Origin: Selaginella moellendorffii
Lineage: Eukaryota > Streptophyta > Lycopodiopsida > Selaginellales > Selaginellaceae
NCBI RefSeq assembly: GCF_000143415.4
Contig: NW_003314274.1
Coordinates: 1,830,213 to 1,894,212, forward strand
DNA: 64,000 nucleotides
Direction of reading: 5' to 3'
Shown: in pieces, positions 1-10,508 of the stretch
Layout: every line of letters starts with the position of its first letter
How positions within the stretch are numbered: position 1 is the stretch's first letter
Translations under genes and position numbers: made by a program
The notes under the pieces: model-generated
Told to the model about the DNA's origin: nothing
Databases searched by the model: none
Seen by the model: only the letters and a program-made list of their open reading frames with translations

Positions 1-2089
1 AAAAATTTCAGTTTTTTATCTCATTCCACCATTATATTCAAAAGTAAAGTGTTTTTATCCCTAAGTACTTAATTAGTTACTTAATTATAATTTCCATTAT
101 TACACCTTAACATCACTCTTATTTCACTACAACACGCCAACATTCTCCCGAAATTGTGTTTTTTAATGTTTTGATGTAAAAAGGATGATTAGCATGACAC
201 ACTCCTAATCAAATTAAATAGTACATTAATCAAAATATAAATTGGCTAAACATTAGTTGTTAGAGAAGAAAAACACTTTTAAATACCTTTTGAAAGTAAA
301 AGTAAAATGGGGTAATGATACTATACAGTAAATAGAGAATAGGAGCAAAAACAATTATTGATCAAGAATGAGTTTAAAATAATATTTAAAGAGTGAATAG
401 GAAAAGTTAACTAAAAAACCATCAAAAGGTGGATGCCAATAAAATGATGGGAAAAATCATTAATTTCCAAGGAAAAGAAAACTTTGGTGCTTTGGGGAAA
501 AAAAAATTCTTTAACAATAACTAAATGATAAAGCTATAAGTAACAAAATTAAGAGGTGATAAAACTTGATGAATGAATAGAATAAAAAATTAAAATATTT
601 TAAGGTAAATTCTGTTATGTAAAGGTTGAATAACCATCTTTAACATATGCAACCAGTTTGAAAAAATATATGTATAAGCAATGAAATTGTTAAACTTGAA
701 TTATAAATAACTTCAAAGGAGAAAACTACTTAAAAAATTTTACTATGTGGTGGGTGGAACTTAGTGTCTAAATTAGGTATAAAATAAACAAGAGGATAGT
801 TTTCTTGGGAAATAAAGTGTATATAATACAATGTGTATAGGAATATATTGATAACACATCTAAAAAATTGATTCAAGGAATTATATGTCAAAAATCCAAA
901 TGGTGGTTTTCTATTAATATAATTTGAAATTACTCTAGAGTAAGAAGTAAAGTGGAGATAGAGAAATATCGTTAGGGGATTTAATAGGATTTAGACCCAC
1001 AAAAAAAGGGAATTTAGGGGTTAAGCCCAAGAGTCAGAGGATATATTTTCTTTAAAGAATGTGCAAAATATAATATACATTCAGTATTAATCATTGACGA
1101 ATAGTGTCTTTATGAGAAAAATAAAATGGTAATCCTTAGAAAATAAATTAAGAGTTAATAAAGATATGGGAGTTGTAAAACACAAGCTTTAAGTCTTAAC
1201 ATGGAGCCAAAAATTTACCATATGGCAATAGCAAAACATAAATATAACATGTTTAGACCAAAACCTTTGACTTAAAAATTCAAAAGTGAGAGTGGAACTC
1301 TTTAAAAAACATTTGTAAAACAATTATCAATAGGGAAGGATTTTAAGGAAATTAGTGTGACAAAGGAAAGTTATATCTATATAATAAGTGATAATATGAA
1401 CATTGGGGAGTTTGAGGTTAAACTAAGCATGAATGAACAAATGGAGTGATTTAGTGAAGTATTCAACAATTGCCTCTATCTCTTTCAAAAGATTAAATAG
1501 TTGATACTATTAATCTAAGTATAAATAACATTACATATTTAAATACCTTATATGGCTAATCAAACTTCATTTTAGCCACATGGTTAGGTATTTTGATGGT
1601 TGAAGGCATCTACAATACTTCTGTTAAACTATAATATTTTGAAATATCATCCCAAAATCCTTGATTTTGAAAAGGAAAAAAAGTGATCTTTTTGCTTAGT
1701 AATCAAGGGTATAGTCACATAATGAAGTTTCAAAAGTTAGTGGGACTTACTGAACAAGCTTTTAAGCTCATTCAATAGCTATGTTAGTGAATAGAAGGGG
1801 TTTAACGAGGATTAAATAAAAGATATTAGAGGATAATATTTTATAAATCTTGATGCATTTTAAGGATGTTAAAAAATGGTCATAGAGTGATCACTTATAA
1901 AATAGATGGTTTTGTTTGGTCTATGGTATATATGGTTTTGAATTACTAATGAGATAGTAAGAATGGATATAGCCTTAGCATAAAAGACTAGCATACTAAT
2001 GGTATAAACTTAGAAATGAAAAACATTTAGACCAGTGGTCGACAAATGCCTCCTTCTCCCATATAAAAACCTGGAACTTTTTAAAAACT

Positions 2090-2127
2090 CCCGGGTAGAT
2101 CAAACCATGAAGGATCTACGGCCCGGG
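2090..2127. repeat. GC-rich inverted repeat
   Basis: The left arm CCCGGGTAGATC (2090-2101) and the right arm GATCTACGGCCCGGG (2113-2127) are reverse complements, apart from a 3-base CGG insertion in the right arm. The spacer is 11 bases. It is an isolated GC-rich hairpin in AT-rich DNA, about 250 bp before the hAT-like coding region. Whether it belongs to that element is unknown. Confidence 0.8.
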
Positions 2128-2135
2128 AAAAAAAT

Positions 2136-2218
2136 CATGTATAAGGATTTAACCTTGGTTATTTGATATCAAGAGGATTTTATCTTGAGTATTTTAATAA
2201 GAAAAGGATTTTTTTGTT
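2136..2218. repeat. degenerate tandem repeat, left side of hAT-like element
   Basis: About three imperfect units of roughly 28-30 bp share the theme AAGGATTT, then CTTGRG or CCTTGG, then ATTTTGATAT. A similar array lies at 4650-4770 on the far side of the transposase pseudogene, in the same orientation. Alignment was by eye. Confidence 0.5.
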
Positions 2219-2379
2219 AACCCATATTAATTAATTGAAATATAAGTACATTTAACTTAGTGTTAAAGATGCTAGTAGAATATACTACATACCACCTGTC
2301 AGTGGAGTAGGTAGGTCATTTTCAGGAGCGAGAGCCCACTTGGTGACACGCTATATGCTACTTAGGTAAACGTGGTAGA

Positions 2380-4633
2380 ATGCCAAAACTACCTCCAAGT
2401 AAAAAGAAGCATCCCTTAGCTACTGATCTTGCTTCTGGGAGGCAATCAACTCTAAATTTGTGAAAAGCTACTATGCAAACAGAGATTGAGAATGATATTG
2501 AGGAACTAGATGATGATGCAACATCAGGGCATTTTAAGGAGCCTTGGAAGCAGAGCTACCGTTGGTTAGAATTTGATGCAACTGAAGGCACAATGTTTTA
2601 CAAGATTTGCAAGGCAAATCCACGAACTAAGAATATTTTTGGCAAACAGGGTAGTAGTAATTTTCGAAAGAGTGCCTTACGCAGTCATGCTAGCTCTGAA
2701 GATCACAAGGAGTCTGTATTTGCTGAGGAGGTGCGTCGTGGGAAGCAACAATCAATTTTAGAAGCTACAACTTAACATCTACACCATGTTGAACAAGGGG
2801 TGCTTGTGTTATTTTATTTTGTTTATTATATTGCGAAAGGATTTGCTCCATTCACTCATTTTCCAGAGCTAATTGAACTTCATCGACTTAATGGGATGAA
2901 CATTCCAAGATATTATGACAGTGACAAAGGTTGTTCACAACTGATAACTTCTATTAACGAGGTATGTTTATGAGACCATGTTAATTGATTCTAACATGGT
3001 TCATGTTTCACTTCAGGTTATGGTTAAAAATATCTTACAAAAAGTCAGGGAAAGTCCCTATTTTGGATTGATGGTGGATGAATCGACTGATATAAGGTAT
3101 TCCTTAATTTGGATTTATTAGTTTTCTTATGATTTGATTTATTTTCAGCACTATGAAGCATTTGATCTTTTACGTGACTTACATCAAATGTGGTTCTGTG
3201 AAGACGAGCTACTTGGGGATTGTCAACATTGGTGATAGTGGTGTAGCAAGTATCTCTAACTGCATTAGTGATATGCTTAAGTAGTGGAACTTAGATATGC
3301 AGCGGTTCATGGGTTTTGGTTCAGATGGATGTAATGTCATGGCTGGTAGCAGGACAGGGGTAGCAACCAAGCTAAAGGAGATTAATCCCTTCTTAAGCAG
3401 TGTTCACTGTATGGCACATCGAGCTAATTTATGTGTGGAAGATGCTTATGGGGATGGAGAATGTGCTACACAATGCATGACGATTGATAAACTAGTGAAC
3501 AAGGTAGCAGCTTACTTCAGCAAAAGCTTGAAAAGGTTGGCTCAGCTAATGGAAATTGAGATGGAACACAATCATACCAAGCTTAAGCTGCAGTGCATAC
3601 AGGATATGAGGTGGCTAAGTCGTGGAGGGGCTTTTTCTAAGCTTTGCGAATGTTTGGAGCCAGTAGCTGAGCTTTTCAAACGAAGTGGCAAGCTGCAACT
3701 TTACAACAAGCTGAGAACTCTCAAGAACATGTACGTCTTGCATTTTCTGGCTGATATTTTACAGGTGATAGTAGTCTCAATCAGAAATTCCAAGAGAAGC
3801 TAATCGACATCACCATGGTTGGACCCTTGTGCCGAGAGACTATTGTGAAGCTAAACCAATATTACATCAGTGATGAGATTGATTTGAACAGTAATCCCAT
3901 GGATAGCAAATCATATCCATGCATCCCTGATGGTGGTAGTAAGGATGGCTTCCTCCATGCTTTGAGAGCTTCAGTTAAAGGAGATGTTTACAGAACTATG
4001 CAATTGATCCGATCAGAAGATGGAAGTGATCTTCAAGAAGCTATGCAGTTTCAAATCTCCTTTACTTCTGCTCTCATTGCAGCTATTAAACAACGATTAC
4101 AAGACATAGGGATACTCTCCAAGATGCAAGTTCTGGCTCCAGTTAATTTGCCAATCCTTGTCAAGGAAAACAAACGGTTTGGGATTACAGAGGCAAGGGA
4201 GCTTGCAGAATTTTATGGAAGGCATTTAGAGGTGGATGGAGTTCTTGTTAAAGGCATTGTGGATCCTTCAGCCTTCATGGAAGAGTATTCAACTTGGAAG
4301 CTGCTTGCCTCAGAGGAATGGAAAGGACGAAATTTTATTGATATGTGGAGCATCATACATAGTCAAGCAAGTTGGGCAGAGAGCTTTCCAAACTTGCTTC
4401 GAGTTGGTGAAATTGGGATGGTGTAGTGTGTTAGCACTGCAAGTTGCGAGTGAGGTTTTAGCAGAATAAACTTGATCAAGAACAAGTACAGAAATCAGAT
4501 GAGTACTGAAACAATTGATGCTCTCGTAAGGATTTCAGTTGAAAGTCCTGAAATTCAGAAGTTTAACTTTGATGAAGTTGTGGACCACTGGAAAAAAAGT
4601 GCACACTATCGGCAAATTTTCTCACAGTTGTAA
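2380..4633 (+). pseudogene. hAT-type transposase pseudogene (zinc finger / ZNF862-like)
   Basis: This is a broken DNA-transposon transposase. From the ATG at 2380 the frame runs into TGA at 2460, then a TTF-type zinc-finger-like segment (2473-2775: WLEFD, FYKICK, GSSNFRKSALRSH), TAA at 2773, and a region with the FGLMVDESTDI motif (about 3060-3096). Two short introns remain (about 2960-3017 and 3097-3148). The core GFGSDGCNVMAGSRTGVA and VHCMAHRANL (3306-3440) is typical of hAT transposases. A frameshift lies near 3770. The C-terminal dimerisation block STASCE-stop-GFSRI (about 4430-4480) continues to a natural TAA at 4631. In-frame stops at 2460, 2773, 3282, 4424 and 4451 inactivate it. The family call rests on motif order and is fairly sure; a domesticated function is unlikely. 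Confidence 0.85.
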
Positions 4634-4649
4634 GCTTGTTTAACCTTAT

Positions 4650-4770
4650 GTTTTTTTTAATAAAAGGATTTTTACTTGAGAAAATTTTGATTAGAAGGTT
4701 TAATCCTGGGAATTTTGAAATATCCTTGGAGGTTAAACTCGAGGAGGATTTTTGCTTTGGAAGGTGAAAA
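4650..4770. repeat. degenerate tandem repeat, right side of hAT-like element
   Basis: About three imperfect units of 28-32 bp begin AAAAGGATTTTTACTTGAG and AGAAGGTTTAATCCTGGG. They resemble the units at 2136-2218 in sequence and direction. They start just after the stop codon of the transposase remnant. Confidence 0.5.
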
Positions 4771-4833
4771 GGTTTGTCGAACGCTGTGATGCACCAACGT
4801 GTTGAAGAGTTACTGCATAATGGTGGCATCTAG

Positions 4834-6206
4834 AGCTGGCAGCAAAAGATCATTGGAGGAGAAGAAAGAGATACATCCCAGAGAGTTGATACAGGTTTTC
4901 TCCTTGTATCATTGTTTCCAGTGTGTAAATAGCTAATAACTTTGGGCAACCTTGTTGCACTTTTAGTGACTGTATTCCACCAGCACCAGTGGAGTAGGTG
5001 CCTCCAATTCTGGGAGTGGTGTGATTCCATAATTTGACTGCACTCTGAGGCATTTCTGCTAGTACTCCACATGATGCCTCAGCTGAGAAGTAAGTCATCC
5101 CATTGTGGTCACCAACTTTGCTGCACACTCAAAATCCCATTGGAAACTCTATCTCTCATTGGAAAATGCCATTGGAAAATCTGGAATAATCTGATATTTG
5201 GGAATACCTCTGGAATCATAGTACATCACACTCCCTACTGGCAGCAGAGGGGCTTAGGGAGAGCTGGAATGCACATAAAATGGCCCTACTCTTTCTTGGT
5301 ATGACAACTTGAACACCATCACCATGTCATGCTCGCTCCAATTTCACTTGACGAAGGCAAGGTAGGAGTCCACACCTTGGATGAAGGACATGCCATGATA
5401 GGTTTGGTTTCGCATGGTATGTGGGTGCTAGTGTGTATCCTCGTAACACTGTTCCAACCAGCGTCAAGGTTGGTTGGCCACACTGTTCCACCAGCATCGT
5501 AGCCAAAGGCGTGGGAAGTAACTACATGCATTTGATGGTTAATTGCGCATTGCAGCACGAAAACCTTGTAGGGTGGTGCTCATTGACTGTGGTCTTGAGG
5601 GACAACATGCGGATGATCTGCCCTCATGAGCTTGGGATGACAGTGGACAAAGACTGGGAAAGTTGTGTGATAGATTACAAAATTATCAAATATCTTTCGC
5701 TAATCGACAAGATTACTATTTACATAGTTTATACTATGTGGCTAGATCTTTGCCACAGTGTTTGGGCATAAGGATCAATGGGATACTTGGCACTGACTGC
5801 TCCTCGTTTTGCTCCTCCTCCTTTTTTCAGCACGCAATCTGTCAAGCTCCTTGAGGAGTTTAGCATCCTCCATGTCCTCGTCGCTAGAACTTTCACTCTT
5901 GCTCTCTTCGCTCTCGTTCCAGAGCGTCACACACCTAGTATCCAAATTCATGGCGTTTTCAACTCTAACCTCTTTTTTCTCCCCTGATCCCCTTGAAAAT
6001 GGCCCCTCCGTGGCAAACGCACAACCACCGCCTACACGTTGGTGCCATGCTACAAACCTTATATAAGGTAGGTCTAAACCCTACTTATTATAAACCGGCG
6101 GCGAATAAAGTGACAGAATATCCGTGAGTGCGGCAGGTCAGTTGGCAGAATATACGCGTTTCGTTTCTCTTTAGGGCTTCTCCCTCTCTCGAGTGAGTGG
6201 AATGTG
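4834..6206. other. unassigned stretch with unidentified minus-strand coding fragments
   Basis: No full gene is visible. On the minus strand, 4850-5128 encodes a fragment with AEASCGVLAEMPQS and LWNHTTPRIGGTYSTG, and 5319-5558 another with AFGYDAGGTVWPTN. Stops and frame changes separate the two, which suggests a decayed protein-coding gene. I could not name the family. The last 150 bp (about 6060-6206) become GC-richer and hold the 5-prime region of the TBC gene. Confidence 0.35.
6170..6180 (+). promoter_or_regulatory. TTTAGGGCTTC box upstream of TBC gene
   Basis: The box TTTAGGGCTTC lies about 27 bp upstream of the ATG at 6207, on the sense strand. It is one of a series of similar boxes before genes in this window and resembles plant telo-box or transcription-start elements. 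Its function is inferred. Confidence 0.45.
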
Positions 6207-8229
6207 ATGTTGGAGAAGGAGCTGCTCAACCAGCTGATCGGCGTGGTGTATGACACGCTGGGTGGGATCCAAATGTCCGGCAGGCACTCGTCCGCGAATT
6301 TCACTACCGCGGTTGTGGTGGGCGTGGCGGTCACCGCCGTCGCGGGGGTCGCGGTCGCCGTCGCGGTTGGGGGCACTGGATTCTTGAGCGATCGGTAAGC
6401 TTTCCTAACAATCCCTCTTCTCGCGAATTTGAGGCAAAATTCCCATCGATCGATGCCTAGAGAATGGAATGGAACTGGATGAATGAATTTCCTGGGATTG
6501 CTTTCCTTGTTCCTGGAGCTCTTTGCTGCCTTTGTTCCCACAGATGTGTGGAGATGTGGCGGTGTTGAGACCACTGGACATGGGGCAAGGCAATGCTCAC
6601 AGAAGAAACCAAGCTTATTGCAAGCCTTACTATTTCTCCTCCAAGAGGTAGTAGTAGCTTCCCCTCCCTCGAATTTTTTCTTCTTGCTTTCTTGTGTGTT
6701 TATTTCTTCTCTAAGCGGCTGGCCATCTTTTTGATCCTTTTGTTGGTTTCTTTCTCTCTTCCAGGGGGCCGTTTCGAAAGCGATGGAGGCGAAGGCGGCA
6801 TCACCCCCTCACCCAGCAGCAATGGGAGGATTTCTTCGGGGATGAAGGCCGTCTCTCGAATAACAGCACCGAAAAGCTCATTCACAAAGTTCGCTGGGGG
6901 GTGAGGTCTTTCTTCTTTTTTTACCAGTTTTTCCAGTGTTTAGAGTTGTCTCAAGGAAGAACTGTGATGTGCGTCGTGACAGGGCATAGAGCCAGGAATT
7001 CGAGCTCAAGCGTGGCCATTTCTGCTTGGAATGTAAGTGTGTTACAAATCCTTTCATACGTTCAAAGTTTCAAAGTTTGTCATACCTTCCATCAGATACG
7101 AGGTTGATAGCACCGAGGCAGAAAGAAAGGAACAAGATGCGAAGCTAAGGTAACGAGCAAGTTTCCGAAGATCCCATACGCAAAAAAACTAAACTTTGCT
7201 TGGAAACTCGCCTGCAGGAAGGAATACGAAAAGATACGAAGCTACTGCCAAGAAATCAAGCAATCACTCACGTCCAGAAGAGAAGGAGAGCATCAACAAG
7301 ATGGCATGGAAGAACAAGCAGAAGAAGAACACAAACTCATGCCATTCTCCGAGAGCCAGATCGAAGCATTCAGCAGCATCAACGACAGCAGCGCGTTCTG
7401 GAAGAAAGGACCCAAGGCAGTGGACGACATAGTTACCTGGCAAAGGATCATCCGCCTGGACGCCGTCCGGATGAACGCCGAGTGGGTTCCATACTCTCCG
7501 TCCCAGGCCAACGTGAGCGACGAGGAGACGTCCAAAGTAGCCCGCAAGGCCGGCCTGTCCGACGACGAGCACCTGGAAACTTGCCGTCGCTACCACGCCG
7601 CCAGGCTCGTCTCCATCCTCGAGGCCTACGCGCTCTACGATCCGGACACGGGCTACTGCCAGGGGATGAGTGACTTGCTCTCGCCGTTCGTCGCGCTCAT
7701 GGACGACGACCACCAGGCCTTCTGGTGCTTCGTGAGCTTCATGAGGACCGCGCGGCACAACTTCCGGCTGGACGAGGTTGGAATCCGGCGGCAGCTAAAC
7801 GGGACCTCGGACATCATCAAGGTGGCAGACCCGGAGCTGTACGAGCACCTGGTGAAGATCAAGGCCGAGGACTGCACCTTCGTGTACCGGATGGTGGTGG
7901 TGCTGTTCCGGAGGGAGCTGACTTTCGAGCAAACGATATGCCTGTGGGAGGTGATATGGGCGGACTCGACGGCAATGAGGACGGGCAAGGGACTGGGAGA
8001 GGCCCAGAAGAAGAAGAAGGCTCCCCCGACTAAGGACTTGCTGCTCTACACCATAGCGGCGGCGGTGTGCCGGAGGAGGAAGTTTATCATGGAGAACTGC
8101 AAAGGGATGGACGAGCTGCTGCGGGAGTGCAATGCCATGGCGGGGAACTTGGACGTGTGGCAAATGCTGGACGACGCTCGGGAGCTTGTGAGTCGAGTGC
8201 ACGGGAGAAGGCCAGAGACGCCTACATGA
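6207..8229 (+). CDS. TBC-domain Rab GTPase-activating protein
   Basis: The product is predicted to speed GTP hydrolysis on Rab GTPases in vesicle traffic. The well-supported exons are 6544-6647, 6765-6900, 6983-7032, 7096-7149 and 7218-8229. Joined in frame, they give a segment with PLTQQQWEDFF and EGRL, then VRWGGIEPGIRAQAWPFLLG. That last piece carries the catalytic arginine of the TBC fold (IxxDxxR-type region follows as IIRLDAVRMN). Next come YDPDTGYCQGMSDLLSPF with the catalytic glutamine finger, and FEQTICLWEVIWAD. This order matches plant GYP7/TBC1D15-like RabGAPs. The 5-prime end is uncertain. A first exon, 6207-6394, would encode an Ala/Val-rich N-terminus, but its splice phase does not fit the 6544 exon. 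Translation may instead start at the ATG at 6544. The gene converges on the phosphatidylserine synthase gene. Confidence 0.85.
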
Positions 8230-8380
8230 GAAACGAATCCTGGTTTAGAGATAGTAACTGACGTTTACCTCGGGATAAGAGTCGGGCGGGCTTGTGCAAA
8301 GAGCCTGCGGCTTTTATTTTTCTTCTCACAATCATACAGCGCAGTGATCAAAGGTAGTATGCCCAAGAATGTAAAACGAG

Positions 8381-10425
8381 TCAAGATACCTTCTTTACGT
8401 ACACCTCGGTCGCCGAAACGAGCCGGTTCCTGTCGACGTACAGCTTAGCTATCCATCCGGCCAGGAAAATTCCCAGCAAAGCAGCAGTGCTGGACCAAAA
8501 GATGACGATCCACTTTGGCATTGGCTTGGGATAGAGACCTGGACGGAGAAAGAGCGCGCTCATTGCTGTTTTCGTCGTCGAAGATGAATAAAGGATGCTT
8601 ACCTTGGCCGAACTTGACACAGATGAGTACCTCGACAATGCAATTTGCAAGTGATAGCCAGCAAAATGCGCCAATCTTTTTCATTGGTTTTCTGAAAAAA
8701 AAAAAAAAAAACACACCACGAGAAGTAAATCAGGAGAAAAGCGGTGAAACTGGAGTACCTGTCCTGAAGGAATGAATTGTACTCCCGGATGGCTGGATTG
8801 GCTATAAGCCACCACAAGATGAGCCTGTACGAGTTTAGCGGGTTGCGTGGAGGCACCCACAGGCAAAACTTGAGGAAGAACGCATTGAGCTCCACGGTGA
8901 GGACAATGACAACAAGCCCCAGCACTTGGACAAAACGTAACGGGCCAGAGAGAGGATTCCATTCGTCTTTGTCCCAGTTCGCTGGAGTGAATTGACTTAG
9001 TGACCGTCTCACCTGAAAAAGTTATGAATGTTTATATGTTTAGATCTCCGATGTTTCACTTCTCACCTTCCCCATTATGGTTGGCTGACGACTCAATCCA
9101 ACCCACTCGTAAGTTTTTCCATCAAAGTACCGGACGGTTTTCATGCCAGACCAGATCCCTGTGGCTCACAGAATTAAAACCAGACATTTTCATACAAAGG
9201 AGAATTACGTACCAAACCAGTTGCAAATAAGAACGTCGAGAATGATACTGTCCCACCAACATTCATTGAAGTTCGGTAGCATATGGTTAAACGTCACCTG
9301 AAAGAAAATGTTCCAAGGTTTTTGGCAACGCTACTCTTTTCGATATTTACCTCCATCATCTCGAAGCCGATAGAAAGCATCCACAAAATTGGAAGACTAC
9401 GTAGCATGATAGCTTTTGCCCACCATCCCAGGACATGAGCAATAACAAATTCATCAAACAGAGTATCCTGAACAAACACACAGAAATTAGTGTTCAGCTT
9501 CACGATAGTTATGACATTCATACATAGACATTCTTAAACTTGTTGGGATCCTCGGGTGTGTAGATTCGGCAGTCTCCTCCATATGACCTTTCGGGAAGCT
9601 CTGAAAGAACAAAAAAAAAAAGAAAAAAAGTAAGACAACTTCCAGCTACACGAGCAAAGAAAAGACTTGCCAATTCCGAGATCCGGATGAATATATTTCA
9701 TGAATTGCCTTGCATCGTCTCTTTTCTGCAGAAAGAGCAAACCATTCAGAGGAATAAAAACTAGTGTCAAATACCTGGAACAAAAGGAAGGTGAGGAACA
9801 CTAGATAAACCACTGCGACGCCATGGATCATTCTCCAAAACGCAGGATGCGGTCGTATCAAGATCCTGTGAAGTGATAAAAGACGAAGAAAGAAGAATGA
9901 AATCGCAGCAGTGAAAATGCTTACGTGGGAGGAGCTTGGAGTAAGCAATATCCTAAGAACACGGCGATCATGGCCCATACTCCTCTAGAAAAATTGGAAC
10001 TCGATCACTCCACTTCAACCAAAAGAAAGAGTGAAGGAAACGAAAGAGCTTACCTCGTACCATTGACAGCGGCATTCTCGTCGGAGATCTCCGGTTGAAG
10101 CGCACCGCTGGCCCATCTACAAGAAAAAATTTCCAGAAAAACGAGTATGATCGATGAAAATAGCAGCTGTGGAGATTCTTTCTTACATGAGAGCGCAAAC
10201 ACCGGCAATGAGCACGGAGATCGTGCGTGGATGATACGCCCAGGCCGTCCAGGGATCCAAATCGCTCACTACAACAACCGGAGGAGGATCATCCAGCACC
10301 AAATCCGATCTCCGGCGCTGCTGGCGATGCTTCTTCCGGTGCTCCAGGGCAGAAATCAACAGAGCGCCATCGCTACTAGCCACGGCGCCATCGCTGCTAG
10401 CCACGGCGCCATCGCTGCTCGCCAT
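8381..10425 (-). CDS. PSS1: phosphatidylserine synthase, base-exchange type (PSS1-like)
   Basis: This ER membrane enzyme swaps the head group of existing phospholipids for serine. The exons encode the family hallmarks in order: [126 protein letters not shown] and YNSFLQDR. Several hydrophobic segments agree with a multi-pass membrane protein. The start at 10425 begins a threefold MASSDGAV-type repeat written by an 18-bp DNA repeat (about 10370-10425), so the N-terminus is species-specific. At least ten short introns interrupt the gene. It diverges from the PPR gene at 10509 across only 84 bp. Confidence 0.93.
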
Positions 10426-10446
10426 CTGGCAGGAACAAGTGAAATA

Positions 10447-10461
10447 TTTTTAGGGCTCTTC
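10447..10461 (+). promoter_or_regulatory. TTTTTAGGGCTCTTC box upstream of PPR gene
   Basis: The box lies about 50 bp before the PPR ATG at 10509, in the sense direction, inside the 84-bp gap shared with the divergent PSS1 gene. The same core TTTAGGGCTCTTC recurs near 34221 (minus) and 58000. A regulatory role is inferred. Confidence 0.45.
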
Positions 10462-10508
10462 AAGGCATTTGGAGATATCCCAGTGCGGGATTAGAAGAGA
10501 ATCGATCG

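Larger units (their letters stand above)
1..2379. repeat. AT-rich decayed repeat region with no intact gene
   Basis: No ORF worth reporting occurs here and the composition is strongly AT. Positions about 1195-2010 match, in the same orientation and order of blocks, the sequence at about 62540-63905, so this is one copy of a dispersed repeat. This copy has far more A and T than the other. A GC-rich inverted repeat stands out at 2090-2127. I recognise no protein domain. Confidence 0.6.
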
